Shown piece after piece: positions 18,535-30,628 of a stretch of DNA of 64,000 nt. The notes beneath the pieces were generated by a model. That model saw only the letters and a list, made by a program, of their open reading frames with translations. It had not been told where the DNA came from and ran no database searches. Made by a program: the position numbers and the translations under genes. This stretch comes from Ceratothoa steindachneri (taxonomy: Eukaryota > Arthropoda > Malacostraca > Isopoda > Cymothoidae). Within the stretch, counting starts at the first letter, position 1. The number at the start of each line of letters is the position of its first letter. Location of the stretch: the NCBI GenBank assembly GCA_963969495.1, contig OZ018323.1:77154583-77218582 (forward strand), in the 5' to 3' direction.

Positions 18535-20960
18535 GTATGTCATTTCAGATGAAAATCAAAATAAACATGAAATTTCACCATAAAGTGATGATGCTCTGAA
18601 TCTGACTAAAAGTGAAATTTTAGTGAATGTGAAAGATATTAATTGGGATGATGAAACGAGTTTGCTCAAAGTATTAATTGGGATGATGAAATGAGTTTGC
18701 TCAAAGTGAAATTACAGTCCATCAAAACCCTGAAAGTCAAAGTACCCATAATTCAGATGAAGAGGAAAACAATTCAAATCATTCATCATATATTTCAGAT
18801 AGTTGGGATGAGGAATTGGAAGAGATGCAGGATAAGTACTGGTTGAAAGAGTTTATTACAGCCCTTTGCATCCTCTGGGTACCATAGGAGACGGATTGAT
18901 ATTTCAGACAACAAAGAGAAAATTAGCATGCTTATAACACAATTGGATGTGACAAAACCAAACTTCAGGAGGTGGACTAGAAAGATGCAGGCTTGTGGCC
19001 AGAAATCATTAACAATGCTATATGTATTATCTTACTACAACAAGGCAGCTCCATTGTTCAGCATCTGAATAGTGATTTCTTTGAGGTTGGTATGATGAGG
19101 AATGAAGGCACTGTGGTTTAAAAAGGTAAAATAGAAATAAGAAGGATGTTTCATGACTATTTTTTTTCAAACTTTACAGAATGAAGGAAAAAAAAATGCT
19201 TAGGGCGTGAATAACTTATTCTCCTTCTAAGAATTCCTTGTACTACTTTTGCTGTCAGTTATTTGCACATGGGAGCCATTCATGTTTCACTTCTCATAAT
19301 GGATGGAAGATTAGCTCCCAAGGTTGAAGGTCATAAATTGAGTCAAGCTCATTTGCATGACATTCACACAATGAAAAGAACTGAGTCAGATGATTGACAA
19401 GAAAGAACATAGGTATTCTTATGAGATTAGTGGATATTATCAGATATGTTTAAAAAAAATTTGCCTTTAAGAGGACATCATGAAGGAATTGAGAAAAATT
19501 ACAACAAAATGTAATGATTAAAAAAACAGGGAACTTTTGGAGCTAGTGGAGATTGTTTCAAAATATGACCCTGTCTTGAAAGAAAACCTTTGAATCAAGG
19601 TGAGAGAAGATAACTGTTTCCTATTTATTGCTTCAGATTCAAAATGAGTTTATTACCATTCTTAGAAAAAAGGTGAGAAAGAAAATAGTTTAACAAGTTA
19701 AACAGGAAGAATATTTTGCAATGATCTTTGAGATATTACACCAGATTTATCTCACATGGAACAAACTATTCGAGTACTTCATTATGTTTTGATTGAAGAG
19801 TTCTGCGTGAATGTGGTGGAATCATTTACTGTTTTGATAGAAATGAAAGGAAAGATGGTGGAGTACATTTAAAATATGATGTTAGAGAAACAATGAGCAG
19901 AGGATTGATATTACTAATTGTAGAGAGCAGGCTTTTACAACAATGTGTCTGTGATGTCTGGAAAGCACAATGGTGTTTAAAAGTGCATAAAAGATAATCC
20001 AAAAGCTAAATTTGTTCCGCATTTGACCCATTCTCAAAATTTAACAGGTGTTCATGTGGTTGCTATTACCACAAATTCAGTTGTTTTTTAGCTGTGGCAA
20101 AATTGTTTACTTTCTTTTCCTCTTCCATTCATCAAATGGATGTGCTAACAAAAGTCACAGATGACATTGTTAGGAGAGTAATTGAAACAAGATGCAGTGC
20201 AAGAGGAAAAACAGTAGCACAAAAAATTTCTCTTTTGAAACCAGTGATGTACTCAAGAAGCGAGAATAGAGGTGAACATAGTGACAAGGTCAGATGCTGG
20301 TCTGATTTTGAGTTTAATACAATAATTTTCTTTTTTCAGTTTTGCGAGTTTTAGGGGATAAACAGTTCTTTAGGGAAGAACTGTGAAATGCAGACTTCAA
20401 ACATAAATATCCACCAAAATGAAATGAAGATGCTGCCCTTAAGGCATTCTTAGCTCATAACAGAGAACTGATTGAAAATTCATTCTAGTATGCAAAAATG
20501 TTTGTGGTGACCTCATCATTGAGACAGAATGTTGAGTTAAAAAGAAGAGAAAGATGGGGGAAAAAATCAAATGAATTAGGGCTAAACTTTGAAGTGGAAA
20601 TTAGGAGAATTTTTTGTGCTGCAATTGATAGTGTCATTCAAGAATAAAAGACCAATTAGGGGAACTACATCTTCTTGGCCAAAAATATGATTTCCTTATC
20701 CTAAGCTATCTAAATGATGAATTTGAGTTTGAAGAAGAGGAAGATGTTAATATAATAGAAGTCAAGATTGTGAGGGAGAGACAAGAATTTTCATGAGTTC
20801 TCTAAAGAGAAAAAATGAAAAGAAGTGCCTCTAGAGCTTCTAAGGTTCATGATCAAATATGGTGTCAAACTTGATGATATTACAGAGTATTTTTAACATC
20901 ATCTTTCAGCATGGCTAGCTGCAAGTAGAGGTTTTCTAAGTTGAAACTAATAGTAATCAT
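18430..20960 (+). pseudogene. hAT-superfamily transposase relic, ZMYM/TTF-zinc-finger type
   Basis: Read through many frameshifts and stops, the order of motifs is that of ZMYM1-like hAT transposases: an acidic Lys/Asp-rich N-terminus (18490-18830), a KVDxxGLWPEVINNA-like TTF segment near 18990, YYFCCQLFAHGSHS near 19250, a SKYDPVLKENL segment near 19570, DLSHMEQTIRVLHYV near 19750, LAVAKLFTFFSSSIHQMDVL near 20095 and the hAT dimerisation motif around 20911-20955 (AS-x-x-x-RFSKLKLI). One substretch (18641-18710) carries a short tandem repeat. No terminal repeats were located. Clearly dead; the superfamily is fairly sure. Confidence 0.75.
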
Positions 20961-21956
20961 CTTCACTCGTCATATACATGCATTCTCGCTGCCACCTTCG
21001 CTCCACACCAAGTGCCAACTTTCGCATCAACATCCAAGAAGCTCTCAATTCATGTGAGCTGCAATCTCCCTGACTTGAGGCAACAAGAAGAATTCCAACC
21101 TGACCTTGTCAATAAATAATATTAAATGTTAGTGTGCTTGCATAACTAACCGATCCATTGGTGACCTTGTGAACAAGCTACACTCTCTCAAGCCTACATC
21201 AAGAAACCTCATGACTCAACAGAAATCTCCATGCACTCATCATGGCTCTTTAACAAAACAACTAGCAGTCTTCTACCACGGACACAGCAATTGTTTCGCC
21301 GATTCGAGTGCACCAATATTTGCCAGATAGTCTGAAATACTGGCTCCATTTCTGCAAGTTGGCATTTCAAACACAAAAGTCTTGTCCACAAAGACTAAAT
21401 TCCAACTGGTCTTTTCACATTTACCAGCCAACTTCTTGGAAGCAGCAGACTCTTCTACTGCTTTCAGCCAATGCCCATCCATTTCATAGCTAATTTCTCT
21501 ATTTTCTCTTCCTATGCCAATGATAACATATTTTCAGGTTAAAATTCATCTGACACTTTAGTGCCCAAGCTAATAACTTGTTTAATTAATGTGCACTTGA
21601 AAGTTAGCTTTAACTTCATTTACTACAGTTGCCGATTTTGTGTCTTTATCAGGTATACCACTGATAAAGTCCCTCCACTGTTACCTCACTCTATTCAGTA
21701 TCTACCTCTGTTTCCTGTTTTCAGCCATTCAGTTATTCAAATCAAATTGAATGAACCATATATGGCTCCTATTTCATTGAGGCAACTTACTGTATACAAT
21801 AAATAACACCTATCACAGTTAATGTGTGAGGGAAGTATGGCTAAAAAGTATCCTAATCACCTTAATCAAAGTTATACAAAATTAATAATTTATAAGAAAA
21901 TTAATTATTTTTCATCTTGTATAGCAGTTATAATAATTTTCTTTTCTTTTTTTTAG
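20961..21956. other. Noncoding, 5' flank of the first located cyclase exon
   Basis: No gene, RNA or clear transposon is visible. The last part (21920-21956) is a T-rich tract ending in TTTTTTTTAG, a good splice acceptor for the exon at 21957. This implies at least one more 5' exon upstream that I could not find. Confidence 0.5.
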
Positions 21957-22197
21957 TGGGGCAGAAAGCTATTTTTTTTTAAACAAAACCAAACAGTTTT
22001 GGTACACAAATGACTTCAATGTCAGATAACATTGACATGGGGAGCTGTGAGGAAGGAGAGAGTATGCTTGATGAGGAAGCGGCAGTTTCTGATACATTAT
22101 CTCCCCAAATGCATGAATTAATGCTGGGCAAACATAGGAGATCATCCTGTTGCCCACAGTTATTTGAAAGAGCATCAAAATCTTGGTGGAATCCAAG
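21957..22197 (+). CDS. ADCY9: ADCY9-like exon with start codon and N-terminus
   Basis: The acceptor is a T-run ending TTTAG at 21956 and the donor is AAG/GTACGT at 22197/22198. The start is Met at 22010; an in-frame TAA at 21980 rules out an upstream start in this exon, so 21957-22009 is 5' untranslated. A second in-frame Met follows four codons later. The protein begins MTSMSDNIDMGSCEEG, is acidic, and ends with LFERASKSWWNP, matching the LFERAS-x-x-WW-x-P sequence before the first helix of ADCY9. The last codon is split (AG + A of the next exon). Its N-terminus is about 63 residues, shorter than in vertebrate ADCY9. Confidence 0.9.
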
Positions 22198-22609
22198 GTA
22201 CGTAACTTTATCTATCTCTTGCATTTTGTCCTATTTAGCATACTACTTTTGGGTTAATATTCTATTAATAGATCTACTCATTAAATTAGGACTAAAAGGT
22301 CATTTGAAATATTGAACTATATGAGATCAATACATAAAGATATTTTTAAGCATTTTAGCAAAAAAATAAAGAGTTGGACCACTGGTCAGCACTTTCTTTG
22401 AGGCCTATTATTTCTCAGTGGGGATTTACTGATTAATGCAGAATCAAAACCATGGGTGAGTGAATGATAGCTGCCATGAAGGTGAACCCCAAATGAGGCT
22501 ATCCAATGACTTAATGCACCTGATGTGGCTTCGCAGTTGTAATCAGAGCTTCCATTTTGTCCATTTTAGCAATCCACAATAAGTGAATGTAATGAGTAAC
22601 TTTGAGGTA

Positions 22610-23040
22610 CCCATAAGGGGGTACCCCATATGGACTTACACTTGGAATCTATATCGAGACTACCTTGGCTTTATTCCTGCTTAACATTTCAATTTCCCCC
22701 TTTTTTCTTGCCATTCACTCTCATCACAGGGTGCTCACCAACTAGCTTTCATTCAGGGTTAGGAGTGGAGGAGGCTGGTTCATCCCTTCCTCTTATCTCC
22801 ATCCTTCTCCTACTCCCTCTCCCTCCCCTTTCCATCTTTCTTTTACTTATCCATCCTTTTATGCATCTACAAGGGGATGCCAGGTATTATCTATGCCTTC
22901 CAAGCCCCAATGCCTGCAAGGGAATCTGCAGCCATATATATCTTTCACACATTTTCACTTTCAATCTTCTTCACTTTGCAGATCTCGCCTTACAAACTTG
23001 CTTTGTGATGCAGCCTCTTTGCTATTGTGCTTTAAATTGG
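22610..23040 (+). repeat. Dispersed repeat family, copy 1
   Basis: The phrases AAGGGGATGCCAGG, AAGCCCCAATGCCTGCA and ATCTGCAGCCATATATATCTT recur in modified form at 58885-59080 and 59400-59770, in the same orientation and order. A pyrimidine-rich block (CCATCCTTCTCC...) is shared too. Family not identified; no coding potential. Confidence 0.65.
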
Positions 23041-23404
23041 GGGGAAAACAACTTTGAGGTAAAAGTTCATGGATGGTAAATTAATACTGAATACATAAAA
23101 TTAAAGAATCATTCCAAAATACGAAGAGGGGACTTTGTTCCTCTCAAATTGGTCCATATGTGGTACATCAATAGCTTTAAATAATGTGCTCTCATTGTGT
23201 AGTAAGATGTCTTCCCTCTGTTTAACTTTTAGGTGCAACATTGGCAGCATTTTCTATCAGAATCTTCCTCCCCTTTTGCAAGCCATTGTAGTATGAATCA
23301 ATTATTTCCTATCAGAAGATATAATTATTTTTCTTATTTGACTTGCTCGCCATTCTATTGATTGCCCCCACCCCCAACCACAATACTTACAGTTGCCTCT
23401 TCTT

Positions 23405-23600
23405 CCATATCCTAGCTGAGTGGAAATACCACTTCTGATTACAGCCAAGTTAAGCCACATTTGGTGTAGTAAGTCACTGGATGGAGTCCTGATTTGAGTT
23501 GACTTTTCAGTAACTGCCATACACTAGATACCGGTGGTTTGGGTTCCTTGTTAAATTTAAGGTCCCTGCTGAAAAGTAAAAGGTATCTTAAATGAGTTCA
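23405..23600 (+). repeat. SINE-like element, copy 1
   Basis: It shares TACAGC-AAGTTAAGCCACAT, a TTTACAG/TTTTCAG segment, GATACC-GTGGTT and a TATCTTAAATGAGT-type end with 38880-39065. TAGCTGAGTGG at its start resembles a tRNA A box. No target duplication defined. Confidence 0.6.
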
Positions 23601-23649
23601 GATTGGTTGTAAAACTTCTAGCTACCACTTAATTTTTTTATTTTTCACA

Positions 23650-24156
23650 TTATACCACTCATCAAAGTATTCTTGGCATCTCTTCTTCTTCTTTACCTTT
23701 TAGCCCACAAGTACCCTGCCATTTTTGTCCTTGATGCTCACACAGTCATTCTTATCCTGGTTCCTCACACTCCAGAATATCTTCTTGTTCCCATCAGGGT
23801 CCCCATTCATCTTCCTTCCAAGCGCTATATATGCTGCTTTCCTACTCTCTTTAATCACTCATTTCATTGTTGTCTTCACTTTTGTCATTTCAAAATGCCC
23901 CATTTTCTTTCCTCTTTCCAGTTCTGGCACACCCACACGCAACCTTTGCACTGCCTACTACCACTTCCTTAAATTTGTTCCACATTTGCTCTAGCTCCCT
24001 GCTCACACTACTTATTTCCTCTTTTCTACTCTCATACATTCTCACATACTTTCCTCTTTCTCTCGGATTCATTAACCTTTCGCTTCTAATTCTACCTTCA
24101 TGTTTAACCTTACAGTACCTCTTACAACTTTCACATCAATATGTTCCACAGCATAT
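23650..24156 (-). pseudogene. RTE-like LINE relic, left part (split by LINE B)
   Basis: The minus strand reads EHIDVKVVRGTVRLNMKVEL near 24085-24145, then after a stop RELEQMWNKFKEVVVGSAKV near 23935-24000. These match the end of the endonuclease and the linker (E-x-W-x-x-F-K-E-x-V-x-x-x-A-x-x-V-C-G) of RTE/craniofacial-development-protein-2-like LINEs. Many stops. LINE B inserted at its right edge with a 17-bp duplication, so the relic continues at 30895. Confidence 0.6.
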
Positions 24157-24173
24157 TCTTTCTTACTGGGCAC
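24157..24173 (+). repeat. Target site duplication of LINE B, left copy
   Basis: TCTTTCTTACTGGGCAC, identical to 30878-30894, directly precedes the LINE start CCCGTAAGGGGCG. Confidence 0.97.
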
Positions 24174-24788
24174 CCCGTAAGGGGCGCGGCGATTTGCCAT
24201 CCTGGCCGCCATGCTGATGGGATCCAGCACTCCGTCCGGCCCCAGCTTAGCCTCTCTTCCTTCCTTCAGATAGCCCGATTTCTCCCCTACCTCGTCGCTT
24301 TTCATACAACCTCTCCCACAACTTTCTCTGGTCAGCCTCTAATTTCACAGGGTAGATGCTGACCTTCTTCTCAAGCCAACCACCCCGGATCGGGGCTGGG
24401 GGGAGAGGGGACATTGTTCCCTAACCCCTGAGCTGCAGTTCGGGATGGGTTTTTTTTAACAACCTGCTTCATCCCCACCCATACCTTCCTCACATCCCCT
24501 TTCCTCTACTCTTCACATTCTATCAATTTTAAGCCGTGTCCAAGGTGGAGCCGCCATGCCGATGGACTGCCAGGCCACCAGGCGGGAGGGGTGGTCCCGA
24601 ATGGCGGCGCCTGGCTCTGCCGGGCTTGTAAGCACCTCTCGCAGTGCGGGCAACTGCGAGAGGTGATGAGCTATTGCGTCCCATATAAAAAAGAGGGTCA
24701 CCATGCCCATGTATGATAAAAAAAAACCCAACCCCCAACTTCCCCAAGAAAATCAACGGAGCCGCCCTCGGGCAGCTCCACCGAGAAA
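24174..24788 (+). promoter_or_regulatory. LINE B 5' leader (presumed internal promoter region)
   Basis: The leader is shared with C, D and E, including AATTTCACAGGGTAGATGCT, GCCGCCATGCCGATGGACTG and CACCATGCCCATG near its end. LINEs of this group are transcribed from internal promoters, so the conserved leader is the expected site; no specific promoter element was confirmed. Short A-runs and C-runs before the ORF1 start vary among copies. Confidence 0.6.
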
Positions 24789-27059
24789 ATGGAGGTCCCC
24801 CCCCTTGTGCTTGCGCAAGGGACCCTCCATAATTCTTTAACCAGAGAGGAGGCTTACTCCTCTCCTACGCCTACGGGTGTAGGGGACTCCCCCTCACCCC
24901 CTTCTCTGGAGGTGCTTTCGGGCACCTCCCTATCCCCAGCGGCAGTCCCTCCTTTGCTTTCTAAGGGGACTGCCAAGAAAGCCAGCAGGCAGCCCATTGC
25001 CAACCGCCCCTCGTGCAAGCGGCTCGGTAGGGCAAACTCCCTTAGGGGGAAGAGGGAAGCCAGGCCCCTTCGGTCGCTTCCCTCAAAAGACCTGCTGGCA
25101 AGAATTTTAAACCTTGCTGGGGTCAAGGCCTGTACCTCCCCACACAAGACTGGCGACACTGCCAAGGGGACCTGCGATGTCCTGGGAGGGGATGGCCAAC
25201 TGGAGGCCCCTCCTGTGATAGACATGGTCCTTGAGGAGACCCAGCCTCAGAGGGTAGGGCCTTCCATGGGGGGGAATCCGGGCTCGGCGCCAAGCACCGA
25301 ACCCGAATCCGCCCCTATGCAAGGTCCCCCTCAAACGGCCGAGGGCTCCGAGGCAGTAAAAGGAGGGGAGGGATCTCCTCCGACAGGTGCCCCTACGACT
25401 ACCAGGACCTTCTCCATTTCGGAGAGGGACCTGGCTGAGGCCGGCCCATCTGGCATGGGGGCTTCTGCCGGCGGAGGTGAGAAGCAGGTTCATTCCCCGC
25501 CCTCCTCTCTTAAAAAGAAAAAGACTAAAAAGACGAAGAAGACTCGGGGCTCCTCTCCATCCGCGGGGGCTGCGGGGGCGGAGGGGTCTGCTACCACTTT
25601 GGTAGGCGACCAAGCCAAGATCGGCACATCCGGCCCCTCTACCCCCTCGTGTGCGGAGCCCCTGACTAAGACTAACACCAAGAATGCACAGGGCGGAGCC
25701 TCGATGACATCGGGGCCCCTGATTCAGAGGAGACCTGGCGTTTTCGAGCCCGCTGGCTTCAAACGCTTCCTCGTTATTCGCTCCACTGATGGCACCATGT
25801 TGTCCAAGGGCAACATGATCCATCAGAGGAGAGGATTAGCTAGTGCAATTGGTAGAGAGCCGAAGGTAACCCGTTTCTCGGACGGGAGCCTTCTGGCGAA
25901 TCCCGCCGAGGGGGCTAAGATAAGTGCTCTTCGGACACTTCATGGCACCCCGGTGAGTGTGACGCCGCACTCTACCATGAAATTTGTAAAAGGAGTAGTT
26001 TATGCGAGGGAACTCGTTGACTACTCCATTGAGGACATCACCCTAGAGCTGGCCGACCATGGGGCGGTCAAGGTCGAACGTGTGATGAGAAAGCAGGGAG
26101 GGGCCTCGAGACCCACCCCTACACTCTTCGTCACGTTCGACTGTGACAAGCTCCCTGAGTCGGTGCGTGCCGGTTGGTACCGCTACCGCGTGAAGGCATT
26201 CGTGCCACTGCCGCGGCGGTGCTATTACTGTCACCGCTTCGGCCATACGAATCGATCATGTAGACGTGCAAAATCGGGGTCACCCGAAGTCTGTGTAAAT
26301 TGCTCCAAGGTCGCACACGATAAGTCCAAATCGTGTATGGCCAAGTGTGTCAATTGCGGAGAGCCGCACCGCGCTTCTTCGAAGCAATGTGGTGCATATC
26401 TCCTTGAGAAAGAAATCCTGGCTGTTCAGGCCCAGGATCGACTCTCATTCCGCGAGGCTAAGGACTTGGTCGTGGCGTGCCCGGCTCTGCCTGGGACGTC
26501 ATATGCCTCAATAGTTAGAAAGGCACCCTCTGCTCCTGGCCCATCCAGGCCAATGAGCACGGTTGTTTCCGCGCCCATTCGGAGCCCTTCTGCGGGCTCT
26601 ACTCAACCTGGGCACTCCCCTGGTAAAGCTGGCCGCAAAAAGGGTTCACACCAAGCTCCGGCTAAAACCAGGGCTCCCCCCTCTTCCCCCAGCGTGACCG
26701 TTTCCCGTAAGGCGAAACGGCCACGCGCCTCCACAGAGTCGTTAGACTCACAGGAGGCAACACCCTTGAAGATGGTCGCTAGGCCATCTTCCAGGGTTCC
26801 TAACGCTGTCCCTAGAAAGGAGGACAGCAACAAAGGAGCTTCGGCTCCTTCGCCCACGCCCCGAGGTGGAGCGAGTGGCTCGGAGACGGTGGTTCCTCGA
26901 AAAGAGGGCCCCCTGCCCCTGAAGCCGCAATGCCCGCCTAAGGTTTCGAGGCGGAGGGAAGAAAAGACTCGCATGGCGAGCCGAACCTCCCCCAATAAGT
27001 CCTCGAAGGCGACAGCGCCCGGGGTTCTGCCCCCGGGAAGCGTACGGCCATACCCGTGA
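24789..27059 (+). CDS. LINE B ORF1 (gag-like, open)
   Basis: This is the only uninterrupted ORF1 of the five copies: 756 residues. The N-terminal half is Pro/Ser/Gly-rich with Lys-rich blocks (KKKKTKKTKKTRG). The C-terminal half has a domain with KRFLVIRSTDGTMLSKGNMI and then three CCHC-type knuckles at about residues 478-535: CYYCHRFGHTNRSC, CVNCSKVAHDKSKSC, CVNCGEPHRASSKQC. It should bind LINE RNA in the ribonucleoprotein. The Met used at 24789 follows an upstream ATG in CACCATGCCCATG that is out of frame here, because of A- and C-run length. Its end is altered by a 28-bp deletion relative to D (loss of one of two CAGCGCC repeats), which gives a new short C-terminus. Confidence 0.85.
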   Translation: MEVPPLVLAQGTLHNSLTREEAYSSPTPTGVGDSPSPPSLEVLSGTSLSPAAVPPLLSKGTAKKASRQPIANRPSCKRLGRANSLRGKREARPLRSLPSKDLLARILNLAGVKACTSPHKTGDTAKGTCDVLGGDGQLEAPPVIDMVLEETQPQRVGPSMGGNPGSAPSTEPESAPMQGPPQTAEGSEAVKGGEGSPPTGAPTTTRTFSISERDLAEAGPSGMGASAGGGEKQVHSPPSSLKKKKTKKTKKTRGSSPSAGAAGAEGSATTLVGDQAKIGTSGPSTPSCAEPLTKTNTKNAQGGASMTSGPLIQRRPGVFEPAGFKRFLVIRSTDGTMLSKGNMIHQRRGLASAIGREPKVTRFSDGSLLANPAEGAKISALRTLHGTPVSVTPHSTMKFVKGVVYARELVDYSIEDITLELADHGAVKVERVMRKQGGASRPTPTLFVTFDCDKLPESVRAGWYRYRVKAFVPLPRRCYYCHRFGHTNRSCRRAKSGSPEVCVNCSKVAHDKSKSCMAKCVNCGEPHRASSKQCGAYLLEKEILAVQAQDRLSFREAKDLVVACPALPGTSYASIVRKAPSAPGPSRPMSTVVSAPIRSPSAGSTQPGHSPGKAGRKKGSHQAPAKTRAPPSSPSVTVSRKAKRPRASTESLDSQEATPLKMVARPSSRVPNAVPRKEDSNKGASAPSPTPRGGASGSETVVPRKEGPLPLKPQCPPKVSRRREEKTRMASRTSPNKSSKATAPGVLPPGSVRPYP

Positions 27060-27089
27060 GGGTCTTCAGTTCGAGGAGGGCCCCCGCGT

Positions 27090-30000
27090 CTCCTCCGAGC
27101 TAGGCCTGGAGGGCATATTCCTTCAATGGAATTGCCGTGGACTCCGGACCAACTGGGAGGAGCTGCGGAGGCTCGTCTCGTCCCGTTCCCCGTTAGCTAT
27201 CTTTTTGCAGGAGACCATGCTAGGCGCGTGCCCCCTGCCTGCCCTCGCGGGGTATAAGGGTCTTGCGACCCCACCACCGCGGGATGGCCGGGCTGGGGGA
27301 TGCTCGGTTTACACCCGGAATGATGTCTCCGTTCTTCCTTTCTCTTTAGATACCTCCTTTCAGGCAGTGGCTGTGCAGCTGCACCTGGATAGGAGGTATA
27401 CTATCATTTCTGCGTACATTCCACCGTCAGCTGACTTCGACGCGGGGGACTTCCGCCGCGTCGTGGCACGGTTGCCGAGGCCCTATCTCTTGCTTGGAGA
27501 TCTGAACGGCAGGCATCCTCTCTGGGGAGATTACTCCATAAATCCCAGGGGACAAGTCCTTGCCGATCTGATCGAAGAGCTTGAGATGGGTGTCCTAAAC
27601 GTGGATGAGTTTACGCATCACTGTCCGAGAACTGCTTCATTTTCTTGCCTTGACCTATCTTTGTGCTCTTCGGATGCACAGCCTGATTTTGATTGGGGGG
27701 TGGTCGATGACCTCCATGGTAGTGATCACTTTCCCATTCAAATATCATTTTCAGGGCAACTGCCGCCTGAGAGACCACCTCGGTGGTGCTTGGCGCGGGC
27801 TAGGTGGCCTGCATTTCAGGAAATGACTGAATTCTCTATCTCAGTCGAGGAGTTTAGGTCGGTAGATGAGGCCGTTGAGTTCTCCGGCAACCTCATGGCC
27901 GTTGGCCTGACTACTATTCCTAGGACGTCTGGCCGTTTTGCACCCCGACCACTCCCATGGTGGTCGGCCGAGTGTGAGACGGCCCTCAAACAGAAGCATT
28001 ATGCCTACATGCGCTATAAGCGCCGCCCGAACGATTTCACTGTAGCTGAATTTCGTCGGGCTAGGGCTAGGTTCCGGTATATTTCGAAGCACGCCCGCCG
28101 CTCTTCTTGGCGGGCATACGTGTCTTCACTTAACGGGAAGACCCCTTTAGCTGAGGTGTGGAAGCGAGTCAAAAGGATTCGGGGCAAGTTATCGCAGGAC
28201 CCCCCTCCCGTTCTCCAGGAGAATGGGACCGCAATCTCGGACCCCGCGTCCGTGGCGGAATCCTTCGCGACTGCTTTTTTCGCATTCTCTAACCGTGATG
28301 CTGCTCCGCCAGCATTCAATGCACGTCGTGATTTCGCGGAAGGCCGCTGGCTGGACTTTACCTCCAGAGGCGGAGAACCCTTCAACGACAAGTTTACTGT
28401 GAGTGAGTTGCGCTCCGCCCTCGCTTCGTGCGCGGACACCGCCCATGGTCTGGACGATGTCCCGTACGCCATGCTTCGACACCTGGGTGAGTGAGGCATG
28501 GCCTTTCTGTTAGATTTGTTCAACAGGATCTGGGTGGAAGGTCTTCTCCCAGACTCCTAGCGAATCGCTACTGTGCTCTCCTTTCGCAAACCGGGGAGAG
28601 ATCACTCTACTCCGACCGGTTTCCGCCCAATCTCTCTAACCTCTTGTGTGTGCAAGTTGATGGAGAAATTGGTAAATGTTAGATTAGCCTTTTTCCTGGA
28701 CAGCGGAGGCCATCTGTCTTCCGCACAGTGCGGCTTCCGCAAGTTCCACTCCACGTCGGATGCTCTGCTCCGACTGGAAATTGCCGTCTGCGAGGCTTTC
28801 CTTCGTAGACAGCACTACGCCACGGTCTTTTTCGATCTGGAGAAGGCCTATGATACCGCATGGCGATACGGTATCATGGAGACTCTCCACACGATGGGGG
28901 CGAGTGGTCGCCTCCCAATGTTTATATCTGAATTTTTGCGAGATCGTCGATTCCGCGTACGGGTGGGGGGAGCTCTCTCCGGCCCAAAGGACCAGTAAGA
29001 GGGTGTCCCGCAGGGAAGTGTCCTCAGTGTCACACTCTTTGCCCTGAGCATCAACGGCGTCACTTCGGTGCTGCCGGAAGATGTTCTCGCTACGCTCTAC
29101 GTGGACGACCTTTCGATCTCTTTTGGCGCGGCCCAGATGCCAACTCTGGAGCGTCGACTCCAACAGGCATTGAACCGCGTCTCTCGCTATGCCGAAGCGC
29201 ACAGGTTTCGGTTTTCTTTGGCCAAGACTAAGGTGGTGCACTTCTGCCGCCATCCACGGCTGATAGGGCTACTGCCCTACTTTTTTATCGATCCTTTGTT
29301 CGTTCGAAGCTCGACTACGGAGGCGAGTTTTATGCATCCGCAGCCGAGCGTTTATTGCGGAAGGTGGATTCGATCCACCACACCGGCCTTCGCCTTGCGA
29401 CCGGTGCCTTCCGCACTTCCCCCATTGAGAGCCTGTTGGTCGATGCTGGGGAGATGCCACTCGTTCTGCGCCGCGTGCAGTGCATCACTCGCCTGTACGC
29501 GCGAGCCCGGCGCCTCCCTCAGTCGCCAACAGCTCTCACTGCATCCGCAGCTGATTTCGATGGTGCCTATGCCGCCGAGAGACGCCAGTCATACCCTAAG
29601 CCCTTTGGGTTTAGGGCCAGGAAACTCCTTAGAGATGTAGATATAGCTCTCGGACCGGTGGCGCCCCTGGTTCTGCCCAGGACGCCACCCTGGAGGGTAC
29701 CACATTTGGCTATTTGTCGCAACGCCTCTGCTCCCAAAGCTTGTACTGCGCCGGGAGTATTGCGTTTGAGCTTTTTGGAGCACACATCGTGTCACGCTGG
29801 AACCGTGCCAGTGTATACGGATGGTTCCAAGTCCCAAGAGGGGGTCGGCTTCCACGCCGTATCCCCTCTGTTTGAAGTCAGCGGGGCTCTACCAGGCGCT
29901 GCGTCTGTCTTCACGGCCAAGCTGGTGGCAATACACCACTCGGTACGGGAGATTACGCGACGTGCCCGGTTCGGAGACCGGATTGTGATCTATAGCGACT

Positions 30001-30628
30001 CACAAAGCGCCCTGAGTGCTCTCGGGGCATTGGAATCTCCGCATCCCCTGGTTCGCGATATCCGTGACGCCACGGTTTTGTCGAGCCGGGCAGATGTCGA
30101 GATTATCTTCTGCTGGGTTCCTGGACATGTAGGAATTGCGGGGAATGAGGGCGCCAAAGAGTCCGCGAGGACTCTGCGACCGGACCAGCCTTTCGCTCTT
30201 CCTCACACCGACTACATGGCAGGAATACGGGCAGCTCTTCGGACTGCTTGGCAAAGAAGATGGAAGAAGGGAACTTAAAGTTGCGTGCCATTGCGCCGCG
30301 ACTGTTCCGATGGACCTATCCCCCAATGCCGCGGCGGCTTCAGGCTGCTTTCTGTCGTCTCCGAATCGGACACACTCGTGTGACGCATCGCTATTTGATG
30401 GAGCGCTCGCCTGCGCCCTATTGCAACGACTGCATTGTCCCCCAGACTGTTCGGCACATTCTTGTCGAATGTCCCAGTCTGGGTGATCTTCGCGCACGAT
30501 ACCTGTCCCAGTACCGGGATGGGCGGGGTCGCTACCGCCTGTCCCTTGTGCTCGGTTCAGATTTGTGCACATTGACTTGTGGACTTGTTGACTTCTTGGG
30601 GGAGGCCGGCCTTCTCCCTATTATTTAA
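27090..30628 (+). pseudogene. LINE B ORF2 (endonuclease, RT, RNase H, zinc finger), lightly damaged
   Basis: The endonuclease (IFLQWNCRGL, LLLGDLNGRHPLWG, SDHFPIQISF) and the RT N-terminus are open from 27205 to 28494. A TGA then replaces a CGA codon (28493), a TAG replaces TGG (about 28558) and a TAA replaces a sense codon (about 28997). The RT active site LYVDDLSISF at 29098 is intact. About 165 bp are missing at 29263 relative to D. RNase H (VYTDGSKSQEGVGF, IYSDSQSAL, CWVPGHVGIAG) is open, a frameshift follows near 30270, then the CCHC-like finger CNDCIVPQTVRHILVECP and the stop at 30628. Domain content is complete apart from these lesions. Confidence 0.9.

Larger units (their letters stand above)
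22198..23649. other. Intron sequence with a dispersed repeat and a SINE-like element
   Basis: No coding sequence of the host gene is seen. A dispersed repeat occupies about 22610-23040 and a SINE-like unit 23405-23600 (separate entries). The rest is A+T-rich and unassigned. Confidence 0.6.
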
